Of a stretch of DNA of 64,000 nucleotides, positions 28,680-37,455 are shown piece by piece. The stretch's first letter is position 1. Every line of letters begins with the position of its first letter. The notes beneath the pieces were generated by a model, which saw only the letters and a program-made list of their open reading frames with translations, ran no database searches and had not been told where the DNA came from. The DNA is from Paraclostridium tenue (GTDB lineage Bacteria; Bacillota; Clostridia; Peptostreptococcales; Peptostreptococcaceae). The translations under genes were made by a program, and so were the position numbers. The stretch covers positions 62,001-126,000 of the forward strand of contig NZ_JADPFO010000003.1 of the NCBI RefSeq assembly GCF_015668515.1. The letters are read 5' to 3'.

Positions 28680-30443
28680 ATGTTTTCTGTACCAGAAACT
28701 AAAATTGTAAAAGACGTAATGAGTAAGAAATTCGTATTGGTAGATGAGAATATTACTTTAGGGCAAGCTATAGATTTAATTGTAAAAGAAAATGAAAGAG
28801 AGATTATGGTTGATGATGGAAATGGGGGCATCAAAGGAATAATATCTCTGACAGATATATGCAATTTATCTGCAAAATGCAAAGATTATAAAAATGAATT
28901 AGTAAAAAATATTATGAGTAAAGATTTAATATTTATAGATATGTATGCAAAATTAGATGAATGCAGAAATATAATGATGAAAAATAATATAGGAGTATTA
29001 CCTGTTTTAGAAAATAAAAAATTAATAGGAGTAATAAATCAAAGGCATATAAGAGATTTTTTATACATGGAACTAGAAGATTATGGAATAACTATTAGGC
29101 ATATTATAGGTGAGATAAAAGAAGGTATATGTGCTATTAATACAGATGGAAAAGTAGTTCTTTGGAATAAGTTTATGGAAAATAGATATGGAATAAAGTC
29201 AGAGCATGTGGTTGGAAAGAGTATAGAAACGTATCTTAGAGCAACTGTATCATCTAAAGTTTTAAAAACTAAAACTAGAGAAAGCGGTATATATAAAATT
29301 GAAGATAGTGATGTTTACGGATTGGTAGATGCAAATCCTATATTTATAAACTCTGAATTTGTAGGAGTTGTATGTACGGAAGTTGATATAACTGAAGCTA
29401 AAAAGCTTTCTCAAAAATTAGATAAAGCAAATGATAGATTAAAATATTTAGAAGATGAAGTGAAAAATTTATCAAAAGGAAGTTTTGATAATATTTTAGG
29501 GAGAAGCTATAAGTTAGAAAGAGCGAAAGAAGTTGCAAAGAGGGTATCAAAGACTACTAGTAGTATATTTATATATGGAGAAAGTGGAACAGGAAAAGAA
29601 GTTTTTGCAAGAGCAATACATGATTATAGCGAAAGAAAAGGTCAATTTATACCTGTAAACTGTAGTGCTATACCATCAGAATTATTTGAAAGTGAATTTT
29701 TTGGTTATGAAGCTGGAGCTTTTACTGGGGCCAATAAGAAAGGTAAGATGGGTATATTTGAACTTGCTAAAGATGGTACTGTATTTTTAGATGAGATAGC
29801 AGATTTGCCATTAAGTATGCAAGCTAAATTACTTAGAGTATTACAAGAAAAAGAAGTGAGAAGAATCGGGGGAGAAACAAATATAAAAATAGATGCTAGA
29901 ATTATATCTGCAACTAATAAAAATTTACAAGAATTGGTTGAAGCTGGTAAGTTTAGAGAAGATTTATACTATAGATTAAATGTAATAGAAGTAGATTTGC
30001 CTCCATTAAGAGAAAGAAAAGAAGATATATTACTATTAGTAGATAAATTTATAGAAGAAATTTGCAAATCTAATAATAGAAAAAAATTAAAAATAAGCAA
30101 AGAATCTATGGATATCCTTCAAAGATACAGTTGGAAAGGTAATATAAGAGAGTTAAAAAATACTATAGAGAACATAGTTGTATTATCTAGAGGGAATATA
30201 ATTGAGAAAGATGATATACCTATGTACATTGTAGAATCAAGCGATAAAAATAATATAAATGAAGATTATCCTCTAGATTTAAATCAAGCAATAAGTAAAT
30301 TAGAGATAAAAACTATAAAAAAAGCATTAGAAATGGCAAGTGGAAACAAAGCTAAAGCCGCTAAAATATTAAATATACCAAGAACAACTTTATATTATAA
30401 AATAGAACAATACAATATAAATGTGTCTAAAAATAGACAGTAG
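28680..30443 (+). CDS. prdR: Sigma-54-dependent activator of proline reductase genes
   Basis: An enhancer-binding protein of 587 residues. Two CBS domains (about 10-130) are followed by a PAS domain (about 140-245) and the AAA+ domain (about 270-500) with Walker A GESGTGKE (301-308) and the sigma-54-contacting GAFTGA (347-352). A Fis-type helix-turn-helix closes the protein (about 545-585, ending in ILNIPRTTLYYKIEQY). In C. difficile PrdR activates prd genes when proline is present. Of two adjacent ATGs (28677, 28680) the second has better spacing from AGGGAGG. The prd operon with its sigma-54 promoter follows directly. A TGTC/GACA dyad overlaps the 3' end of the gene. Confidence 0.93.
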   Translation: MFSVPETKIVKDVMSKKFVLVDENITLGQAIDLIVKENEREIMVDDGNGGIKGIISLTDICNLSAKCKDYKNELVKNIMSKDLIFIDMYAKLDECRNIMMKNNIGVLPVLENKKLIGVINQRHIRDFLYMELEDYGITIRHIIGEIKEGICAINTDGKVVLWNKFMENRYGIKSEHVVGKSIETYLRATVSSKVLKTKTRESGIYKIEDSDVYGLVDANPIFINSEFVGVVCTEVDITEAKKLSQKLDKANDRLKYLEDEVKNLSKGSFDNILGRSYKLERAKEVAKRVSKTTSSIFIYGESGTGKEVFARAIHDYSERKGQFIPVNCSAIPSELFESEFFGYEAGAFTGANKKGKMGIFELAKDGTVFLDEIADLPLSMQAKLLRVLQEKEVRRIGGETNIKIDARIISATNKNLQELVEAGKFREDLYYRLNVIEVDLPPLRERKEDILLLVDKFIEEICKSNNRKKLKISKESMDILQRYSWKGNIRELKNTIENIVVLSRGNIIEKDDIPMYIVESSDKNNINEDYPLDLNQAISKLEIKTIKKALEMASGNKAKAAKILNIPRTTLYYKIEQYNINVSKNRQ

Positions 30444-30557
30444 ACGAAAAACTGACATTATTTAAAGTTAACTTAAGGGGTAGTTATATAGAGGTCTGTG
30501 ATAAAAATAACTAAATATTTTTACAAATGATTTTGTAAAAGTGTCAGAAATTAGACG
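30424..30557 (+). promoter_or_regulatory. Candidate upstream activating sites for PrdR
   Basis: TGTCTAAAAATAGACA (30424-30439) is a perfect dyad of the form TGTC-N8-GACA. A related TGTC-N8-GACG is at 30542-30557. They lie about 290 and 170 bases upstream of the sigma-54 promoter, a normal distance for enhancer sites. PrdR binding is inferred. Confidence 0.45.
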
Positions 30558-30714
30558 GCACAGGTGGGAAAACGTAATTTGTTGGGATTTTTTGATGATA
30601 AATAATATAAAGTAGGTATTTTATATGAATATAAAAGTGGGAAAAGTGTCGAAAAATGTTATTTTATAAACAAATAAATGATTTATTATCAAAAAAATAA
30701 ATAACATTAAAAAG

Positions 30715-30731
30715 TTGGCATGGTAATTGCT
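30715..30731 (+). promoter_or_regulatory. Sigma-54 promoter of the prd operon
   Basis: TTGGCATGGTAATTGCT matches the -24/-12 consensus TGGCAC-N5-TTGCW at nearly every position, with GG and GC at the required 10-base spacing. It lies 45 bases before prdC. The 332-base gap between prdR and prdC holds this promoter and the candidate enhancers. Confidence 0.9.
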
Positions 30732-30775
30732 AATAATAAAATAGTGTTAAATAAAATAGTCAGGGGGTAGAATCC

Positions 30776-32062
30776 ATGATGCTTAAGATAGAATTAAGAC
30801 AGCATGTAGGGGCTCCGTGTAAACCGATAGTTGAGGTAGGAAGTGAAGTTAAAAAAGGACAACTTGTAGCTGAACCTCAAGGATTAGGTGCTAACATACA
30901 CTCTAGTGTTTATGGTAAAGTAGTTGATATAACAGACTCTGCTATATTAATAGAAGCGGATGAAAATCAACCAGAAGAATTTGTAAAGATTAAAGAAACT
31001 GAAAATAATCTTGAAGCCATAAAAGAAGCAGGTATAGTTGGTGCAGGAGGAGCTGGTTTTCCTACACATATAAAACTTAATGTAGATCTTACAGGAGGTT
31101 GCATAATAGCAAATGCAGCTGAATGTGAACCAGTACTTGGGCACAATGTAGAACTTATGGAAAATAATCCTGAAATAATAGTAAAAGGATTAAAGTATAT
31201 GCTTGATATAACTAAAGCAGATAAAGCATATATAGCTGTAAAGCCTAAGTATAAAAAAGCAATATTAGCTTTAGGAAAAGCTTGTAAGGATGAACCAAAT
31301 ATAGAATTAAAATATTTACCAGATATGTACCCAGCTGGTGATGAAAGAGTAATAATAAGAGAATTATTAGGAATAACTCTTGTACCAGGACAACTTCCAA
31401 TAGAAGCTAAAACTGTAGTTTCTAACGTTGAAACAATAAAGCGTATAGTAGAAGCAATAGAAGAAAGAAAACCTTTTATAACTAAGGATATAACTGTTGG
31501 AGGAAGAGTTGTAGGGGCAGAAAATCATGGCAAGGTATTTATGGATGTTCCAATAGGAATGCCTGTAATAACATATATACAAAAATGTGGTGGATTTATA
31601 AAACCTTATGGAGAAATAGTTTTAGGAGGACCTTTCACAGGAAGACATGGTGAAGAGGAAAGCCCTATCACTAAGACGCTAGGAGGAATTTTAGTATCAA
31701 TGCCACTTCCACAAGAAAGCAGAAAGTTAGGAATAATAGCATGCGAATGTGGGGCACAAGAAGACAGATTAAAACAAATAGCCTCTTTAATGGGTGCTGA
31801 AGTTGTAGCTGAAGAAAAATGTAAGAGAATGACAGAGGTAAATGGTAGATTTAGATGTGATTTACCAGGTATATGCCCAGGTCAAGCAGAAAAAGTTCTT
31901 AAGTTAAAGAGTCAAGGAGCTGAAGCTGTACTAATAGGTAACTGCGAAGACTGAACAAACACAGTTATGCAAGTGGCGCCTAGGTTAGGTTTGCCTGTAT
32001 ACCATAGTACAGACCATGTATTAAGAGCTTCGGGACATAGATTATATAGAAGAAAAAAATAA
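30776..32062 (+). CDS. prdC: PrdC, selenocysteine-containing electron-transfer protein (RnfC-like)
   Basis: The reading frame passes through an in-frame TGA at 31952-31954 (residue 393, selenocysteine) and ends at TAA 32060-32062, giving 428 residues. The sequence around the TGA is NCED-Sec-TNTVM, a Cys-x-x-Sec redox pair. The N-terminus has a biotinyl-lipoyl-like sandwich (VGSEVKKGQLVAEP) and a GAGGAGFPTHIKL flavin/nucleotide-binding loop shared with RnfC and NqrA. It is thought to carry electrons to proline reductase. GC-rich codons just after the TGA form a SECIS-like hairpin. First gene of the prd operon. Calling it a pseudogene because of the stop would be wrong. Confidence 0.93.
31969..31994 (+). 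promoter_or_regulatory. Candidate SECIS element of prdC
   Basis: GCAA (31969-31972) pairs with TTGC (31991-31994). The inner CCTA-GGT-TAGG hairpin presents a GGT loop, 14 bases after the TGA. Spacing and GGU loop fit bacterial SECIS elements. Confidence 0.5.
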
Positions 32063-32080
32063 TGCTAGGAGGTATTAGAA

Positions 32081-33961
32081 ATGTCAATAACTGTAGAAAC
32101 AGCTAAAGCTCATGCTAAAGATCCAGCGGTTTGTTGCTGTAGATTTGAAGCAGGGACTGTGCTAGAACCATCAAATTTAGAAGATCCAGCAATATTTGCT
32201 GACTTAGAGGATTCAGGATTATTAACAATAACTGATGATTGTTTAAAAATAGAACAAGTTTTAGGAGCTAAATTAACTAAAACTGTTGATGCTTTAACTC
32301 CACTAACACCTGATTGTGTAGAAGGTATAGTTGTAGAAGAAGAAGCTAAAGAAGAAGTTAAAGTTGAAGAAGTTAAGGAAGTAGCACCAGTTGCTTCTGT
32401 AGCACCTGTAGCTCCAGTAGCAGCAAGTGGACAAACTATAAAAATACATATAGGTGAAGGTAGAGATATAAACTTAGAAATACCTCTATCAGTAGCTCAA
32501 GGTATGGGTGTAGCACAACAAGCAACACCAGTTGTAGCTGAAACTGTAGAAGCTGTAGAAGTTAAAGCTGAACCTGTTCAAGAAGCTAAAGCAATAAGAA
32601 GCTTAACTAAAAAGCATTTTAAAATAGACAAAGTAGTTTTCGCTGAAGAAACTAAAATAGAAGGAACTACTTTATATTTAAGAAAACCAGAAGAGTTAAC
32701 TAAGGAAGCTGTAGATTCAGAAGAATTAGTTGTTGATATGAAACTTGAAATAATAACTCCAGCTGAATATAACAAATATAGCGAAACTATAATGGACGTT
32801 CAACCTATAGCTACTAAAGAAGAAGGAGAAATAGGTGAAGGTGTAACTAGAGTGATAGATGGAGTTATAATGATGGTAACTGGTACAGATGAGAATGGAG
32901 TTCAAATAGGTGAATTCGGTTCTTCAGAAGGTGTACTAGAAACTAATATAATGTGGGGAAGACCAGGTGCTCCTGACAAAGGTGATATATTCATCAAAAC
33001 TCAAGTAACAGTTAAAGCAGGAACTAACATGGAAAGACCAGGACCTTTAGCTGCTCACTGTGCATCTGATTATATAACTCAAGAAATAAGAGAAGCTTTA
33101 AAACAAGCTGATGAATCTTTAGTAGTTGATACTGAAGAATTAACTCAATATAGAAGACCTGGTAAGAAAAAAGTTGTTGTAGTTAAAGAGATAATGGGAC
33201 AAGGGGCAATGCATGATAACTTAATATTACCTGTAGAGCCAGTTGGAACATTAGGAGCTAAGCCAAACGTTGACTTAGGAAACGTACCAGTTGTATTATC
33301 TCCACTTGAAGTATTAGATGGTGGTATACATGCATTAACTTGTATAGGACCTGCATCTAAAGAAAACTCTAGACATTATTGGAGAGAGCCATTAGTAATA
33401 GAAGCTATGCATGATGAAGAAATAGATTTAGTAGGTGTTATATTTGTAGGATCTCCTCAAGTTAATGCTGAGAAATTCTATGTATCTAAGAGATTAGGTA
33501 TGATGATAGAGGCTATGGGTGTTGATGGTGCTATAGTAACAACTGAAGGATTCGGAAACAATCATATAGACTTTGCTTCTCACATAGAACAAATAGGTAA
33601 AAGAGGAGTAGCTGTAGTAGGTGTAAGTTTCTCAGCTGTTCAAGGTGCTCTAGTTGTTGGTAACGAATACATGAAATACATGATAGATAACAATAAATCT
33701 AAACAAGGTATTGAAAATGAAATATTATCAAACAATACATTATGCCCAGAAGATGCAATAAGATCTTTAGCAATGTTAAAAACAGTAATGGGTGGAGAAG
33801 AAGTTAAAGCTCCTGAAAGAAAATGGAATGCTAACGTTAAATTAAATAACGTTGAATTAATAGAAAAAGAAACTGGTAAGAAAATAGATCTTGTTGAAAA
33901 CGAGCAAACATTACCAATGAGTGAAAAAAGAAAAAATATATACGAAAAAGACGCTAAATAG
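32081..33961 (+). CDS. prdA: D-proline reductase proprotein PrdA
   Basis: A 626-residue precursor of two reductase subunits. The first ~420 residues form the large chain. The chain is cut before Cys421 in HALT-C-IGPASKE, turning that cysteine into the pyruvoyl cofactor of the C-terminal chain. The cysteine number agrees with that known for C. sticklandii PrdA. A Val/Ala/Pro-rich linker (about 101-115) follows an acidic stretch. With PrdB it reduces D-proline to 5-aminovalerate in Stickland fermentation. Codon use is that of a highly expressed gene. Ribosome binding site TAGGAGG. It lies 18 bases after prdC. Confidence 0.96.
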   Translation: MSITVETAKAHAKDPAVCCCRFEAGTVLEPSNLEDPAIFADLEDSGLLTITDDCLKIEQVLGAKLTKTVDALTPLTPDCVEGIVVEEEAKEEVKVEEVKEVAPVASVAPVAPVAASGQTIKIHIGEGRDINLEIPLSVAQGMGVAQQATPVVAETVEAVEVKAEPVQEAKAIRSLTKKHFKIDKVVFAEETKIEGTTLYLRKPEELTKEAVDSEELVVDMKLEIITPAEYNKYSETIMDVQPIATKEEGEIGEGVTRVIDGVIMMVTGTDENGVQIGEFGSSEGVLETNIMWGRPGAPDKGDIFIKTQVTVKAGTNMERPGPLAAHCASDYITQEIREALKQADESLVVDTEELTQYRRPGKKKVVVVKEIMGQGAMHDNLILPVEPVGTLGAKPNVDLGNVPVVLSPLEVLDGGIHALTCIGPASKENSRHYWREPLVIEAMHDEEIDLVGVIFVGSPQVNAEKFYVSKRLGMMIEAMGVDGAIVTTEGFGNNHIDFASHIEQIGKRGVAVVGVSFSAVQGALVVGNEYMKYMIDNNKSKQGIENEILSNNTLCPEDAIRSLAMLKTVMGGEEVKAPERKWNANVKLNNVELIEKETGKKIDLVENEQTLPMSEKRKNIYEKDAK

Positions 33962-33992
33962 TAAAAGACGTTAATTGATTATGGAAGGATGA

Positions 33993-34271
33993 ATGAAAAT
34001 GGATAGATTAAAATATATATCAACTGAAAGAATGTATGAAGGAGTAATAGTAGAGATAACTGACGGTGGGGTCACTATAGACTTAAAAGGCAGATTAGGC
34101 CAATTTAAAATACCGAAAAGAATGCTTATAACTGACTATGAACTTAAGCTTGGTCTTGAGGTTGGATTTATGTTAAGTTATCCAGAAGTATTAAGTCCAG
34201 AACCTAATCAAAAATATGTTGACATAATAGAAAGAAATAAAAAAATAAACCAAGAGGATTTAGATAAATAG
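33993..34271 (+). CDS. Small proline-reductase-associated protein, 92 aa
   Basis: A 92-residue protein conserved at this place in prd loci (I believe the family annotated CBO2463/CBO2479). The sequence has a small beta-barrel look (MYEGVIVEITDGGVTIDLKG, then FKIPKRMLI), like an S1/OB or SH3-type fold. No catalytic residues are obvious. It sits between prdA and prdB with ribosome binding sites on each side. Its role in proline reduction is unknown. Confidence 0.8.
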   Translation: MKMDRLKYISTERMYEGVIVEITDGGVTIDLKGRLGQFKIPKRMLITDYELKLGLEVGFMLSYPEVLSPEPNQKYVDIIERNKKINQEDLDK

Positions 34272-34287
34272 AAGGGAGAGGAAAAAT

Positions 34288-35013
34288 ATGAGCCTTACAA
34301 CAATAAAAGGACTTCAATCTGAAATATATGTTCCGATAACACCTCCTCCAGTTTGGACTCCTGTAACTAAAGAATTAAAGGATATGACTATAGCTTTAGC
34401 TACAGCAGCAGGTGTACACTTAAAATCTGATAAGAGATTTAACTTAGCAGGTGACTTTACTTATAGAGAAATACCAGATACAGCAACTACTGATGAGATG
34501 ATGGTATCTCATGGTGGATATGATAATGCTGACGTTAACAAAGATATAAACTGTATGTTCCCTATAGATAGATTACATGAATTAGCTAAAGAAGGTTTCA
34601 TAAAATCTGTAGCTCCAGTTCATATAGGATTTATGGGTGGTGGTGGAGACCAAACTAAATTCACTGAAGAAACTGGTCCTGCTATAGCTAAAAGATTAAA
34701 AGAAGAGGGAGTAGACGCTGTAGTTCTAACAGCTGGCTGAGGTACTTGTCATAGAACTGCCGTGATCGTGCAGAGAGCAATAGAAGAAGCTGGTATACCA
34801 ACTATAATAATAGCAGCTCTTCCTCCAGTAGTTAGACAAAACGGAACTCCAAGAGCAGTTGCTCCATTAGTTCCAATGGGTGCTAACGCTGGTGAACCAA
34901 ACAACGTAGAAATGCAAACACATATATTAAGAGATACTTTAGAGCAATTAGTTAAAATACCATCTGCTGGTAAAATAGTACAATTACCATACGAGTACGT
35001 AGCTCAAGTATAA
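34288..35013 (+). CDS. prdB: D-proline reductase selenocysteine subunit PrdB
   Basis: The frame passes through an in-frame TGA at 34738-34740 (residue 151, selenocysteine) to give 241 residues, the known size of the family. The active site reads TAG-Sec-GTCHRTA, a Sec-x-x-Cys pair that attacks D-proline's ring together with the PrdA pyruvoyl group. The codons after the TGA (GCC GTG ATC GTG CAG) are unlike the rest of the genome because they form the SECIS hairpin. GAAGGGAGAGG ribosome binding site, 16 bases after the small gene. Confidence 0.96.
34757..34773 (+). promoter_or_regulatory. Candidate SECIS element of prdB
   Basis: CTGC (34757-34760) and GCAG (34770-34773) enclose CGTGATCGT, 16 bases after the TGA. 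The spacing matches bacterial SECIS elements. Confidence 0.55.
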
Positions 35014-35023
35014 TAGATAACAT

Positions 35024-35051
35024 AGCCCTTCTCTATAATTAGAGGAGGGCT
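35024..35051 (+). other. Intercistronic hairpin between prdB and prdD
   Basis: AGCCCTTCTCT and AGAGGAGGGCT (one G-U pair) are followed by TATATAAAA rather than a T run. This is a likely partial attenuator or mRNA 3'-end protector, lowering prdDEF relative to prdAB. Confidence 0.6.
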
Positions 35052-35070
35052 TATATAAAAGGTGATATAC

Positions 35071-35829
35071 GTGGAAGAGAAAATACTTAGACGATTAGTC
35101 ATTAAACCATTTCATATAAATAATGTTGAATTCAATGATAAAATCTCAATTAAAAAAGGTACTCTATCTATAAATAACAATTACATAAAAAAAATTCTTA
35201 AACAGGAAGAATTAATAACAGATATAAAAGTAGATATAATCAAGCCTGGAGATTATGACAAAGAAATTAATACCATAATGGATATAATTCCTATATCTAC
35301 AAAAGTTTTAGGAAGACTTGGAGAAGGAATAACACATACTTTGACAGGTGTATATGTAATGCTTACAGGAGTAGATGAAGATGGAAGACAGATGCATGAA
35401 TTTGGTTCTTCTGAAGGAATATTATCAAAGCAGATGATATTTGGACGAGCAGGAACCCCTTCTGTTAACGATTATATAATACATTTTGATGTAACTGTTA
35501 AAGGTGGTTTACCATATGAAAGAAAGCTTCCATTAGCAGCTTTTAGAGCTTGTGATAAATTTATACAAACTATAAGAGAAGATTTAAAACAGCAAGATGG
35601 AAGAGATGCTACGCAAGTTCGTGAATATTTTGACAGAATAAGACCGAATGCTAAAAAAGTTGTCATAGTAAAACAAATTGCAGGACAAGGTGCAATGTAT
35701 GATAATCAGCTATTTTCTCAAGAACCTAGTGGCTTTGAGAATGGTACATCAATAATAGATATAAAAAATGTGCCAATGATAATATCACCTAATGAATATA
35801 GAGATGGTGCCTTGAGAGCTATGACTTAA
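35071..35829 (+). CDS. prdD: PrdD, homologue of the PrdA large chain
   Basis: About 252 residues, similar to PrdA residues ~170-420 (shared stretches include LGEGITHTLTGV versus IGEGVTRVIDGV, EFGSSEG, KQIAGQGAMYDN). It ends in GALRAMT, exactly at the position preceding the PrdA cleavage cysteine. The GTG at 35062 overlaps the ribosome binding site AAAGGTG; the GTG at 35071 has better spacing and is chosen. Its role beside PrdA is not established; it may be a paralogous subunit. Confidence 0.9.
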   Translation: MEEKILRRLVIKPFHINNVEFNDKISIKKGTLSINNNYIKKILKQEELITDIKVDIIKPGDYDKEINTIMDIIPISTKVLGRLGEGITHTLTGVYVMLTGVDEDGRQMHEFGSSEGILSKQMIFGRAGTPSVNDYIIHFDVTVKGGLPYERKLPLAAFRACDKFIQTIREDLKQQDGRDATQVREYFDRIRPNAKKVVIVKQIAGQGAMYDNQLFSQEPSGFENGTSIIDIKNVPMIISPNEYRDGALRAMT

Positions 35830-35841
35830 TGAGGTGAGATT

Positions 35842-36309
35842 ATGGGAATAGGACCATCAACCAAAGAAACATCTCTACACCACTTTAGAGATCCACTTTT
35901 AGATATTGTAGGGAATGACAAAGATATAGATCTTTTAGGAATAGTAGTAGTAGGAACACCACAAGATAATAAAGATAAAGAATTTGTTGGACAAAGAACA
36001 GCTGCATGGCTAGAAGCTATGAGAGCTGATGGAGTTATAATTTCTTGTGATGGGTGGGGAAACTCACATGTAGATTATGCTAATACTATTGAGGAAATTG
36101 GAAAAAGAGATATCCCACTAGTTGGACTTACGTTTAATGGAACACAAGCTAAGTTTGTGGTTACCAATAGATATATGGATACAATAGTAGATTTTAATAA
36201 ATCAGATGAGGGGATAGAAACTGAAGTTGTCGGCGAAAACACAGTAAATGAGTTAGATGCAAAAAAAGCACTAGCTTTTCTAAAATTAAAAATGAAAAAT
36301 AAGAAATAA
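35842..36309 (+). CDS. prdE: PrdE, homologue of the PrdA C-terminal chain
   Basis: 155 residues, matching the part of PrdA after the autocleavage site: MGIGPSTKETSLHHFRDPL here against CIGPASKENSRHYWREPL in PrdA. The pyruvoyl-forming cysteine is absent and replaced by the start Met-Gly. It has its own GAGGTGAG ribosome binding site and starts 12 bases after prdD. It probably pairs with PrdD to form a PrdA-like heterodimer without cofactor, which is inference. Confidence 0.9.
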   Translation: MGIGPSTKETSLHHFRDPLLDIVGNDKDIDLLGIVVVGTPQDNKDKEFVGQRTAAWLEAMRADGVIISCDGWGNSHVDYANTIEEIGKRDIPLVGLTFNGTQAKFVVTNRYMDTIVDFNKSDEGIETEVVGENTVNELDAKKALAFLKLKMKNKK

Positions 36310-36336
36310 AAAAATTAATATATAGGGGGCTGTACA

Positions 36337-37344
36337 ATGAAATTTTCAAGAAGTATACAAGCGATAGATTCTCATACAATGGGCGAACCAACAAGAATAG
36401 TAACAGGTGGAATTCCTAATATAAAAGGAAAAACAATGGCTGAGAAAAAAGCTTACTTAGAAAACAATCTAGACCATTTAAGAACTGCTATAATGCTAGA
36501 GCCAAGAGGACATAATGATATGTTTGGTTCTATAATAACTCAACCTTGCCATGAAGAAGCAGACTTTGGAATAATCTTCATGGATGGTGGAGGATATCTA
36601 AACATGTGTGGACATGGTTCAATAGGAGCTATAACTGCTGCTGTAGAAACTGGTATGGTAGAAATGAAAGAGCCTGTAACTCACGTTGTAATGGATACTC
36701 CAGCAGGTATAGTAAAAGGTGAAGCTAAAGTAGAAAATGGAAAAGTTAAAGGAGTTTCTATAGTAAACGTACCAGCATTTTTATATAAAAGAGATGTTCA
36801 AATAGAAATGCCTGAAATAGGAACAGTAACTTTTGATATATCTTTTGGTGGAAGCTTCTTTGCAATAGTTAAAGCTAGCGAATTAGGATTAAAAGTTGAA
36901 CCTAAAAATGCTCAAAAATTAACTGAAATAGGTTTAAAAATGAGAGATATAATAAATGAAACTATAGAAATACAACATCCAGAATTATCTCATATAAAAA
37001 CTGTAGATTTAGTTGAAATATATGATGAGCCAACTCATCCAGAAGCTACTTATAAAAATGTAGTTATATTTGGACAAGGACAAGTGGATAGATCTCCATG
37101 TGGAACAGGAACAAGTGCAAAACTTGCAACACTACATGCAAAAGGTGAATTAAAAGAGGGCGAATTATTCGTATATGAAAGTATATTAGGAACACTATTT
37201 AAAGGAAGGGTAGTAGGAACTGATAAAGTAGCTGATTATGATGCTATAATACCTGAAATAACAGGAGCTGCATATATAACAGGATTTAACCATTTTGTTA
37301 TTGATGATGAAGACCCGGTAAAATATGGATTCATATTAAAGTAG
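36337..37344 (+). CDS. prdF: Proline racemase
   Basis: A 335-residue PLP-independent racemase converting L- to D-proline, the substrate of PrdAB. The catalytic cysteine pair is in MCGHGS (near residue 91) and DRSPCGTGTSA (near 255). Last gene of the prd operon; a strong hairpin follows. Ribosome binding site AGGGGG. Confidence 0.96.
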   Translation: MKFSRSIQAIDSHTMGEPTRIVTGGIPNIKGKTMAEKKAYLENNLDHLRTAIMLEPRGHNDMFGSIITQPCHEEADFGIIFMDGGGYLNMCGHGSIGAITAAVETGMVEMKEPVTHVVMDTPAGIVKGEAKVENGKVKGVSIVNVPAFLYKRDVQIEMPEIGTVTFDISFGGSFFAIVKASELGLKVEPKNAQKLTEIGLKMRDIINETIEIQHPELSHIKTVDLVEIYDEPTHPEATYKNVVIFGQGQVDRSPCGTGTSAKLATLHAKGELKEGELFVYESILGTLFKGRVVGTDKVADYDAIIPEITGAAYITGFNHFVIDDEDPVKYGFILK

Positions 37345-37367
37345 TATAGTGCTAAAAATTGACTTAT

Positions 37368-37412
37368 AATAAATATGATTAAATGCTTTTATAGTATTTA
37401 ATCATATTTATT
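37368..37412. terminator. Perfect 17-bp hairpin after prdF
   Basis: AATAAATATGATTAAAT and ATTTAATCATATTTATT enclose an 11-base loop. There is no long T run, but the position suggests it ends the prd operon. Confidence 0.6.
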
Positions 37413-37455
37413 GTGTAAGACATTTTTAATTAATATCAGTAGGAGGAATTATAGG

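Noticed and set aside
31952-31954. prdC as a truncated or frameshifted pseudogene
   Set aside because: The frame stays open to a second stop just before prdA, the family is a known selenoprotein and a SECIS-like hairpin follows.
34738-34740. prdB as two separate genes
   Set aside because: The two halves join in one frame to the exact family length with the known Sec active site.
35830-35841. prdD-prdE as a frameshift-broken prdA copy
   Set aside because: Both have proper ribosome binding sites and starts, and both are established separate genes in prd loci.
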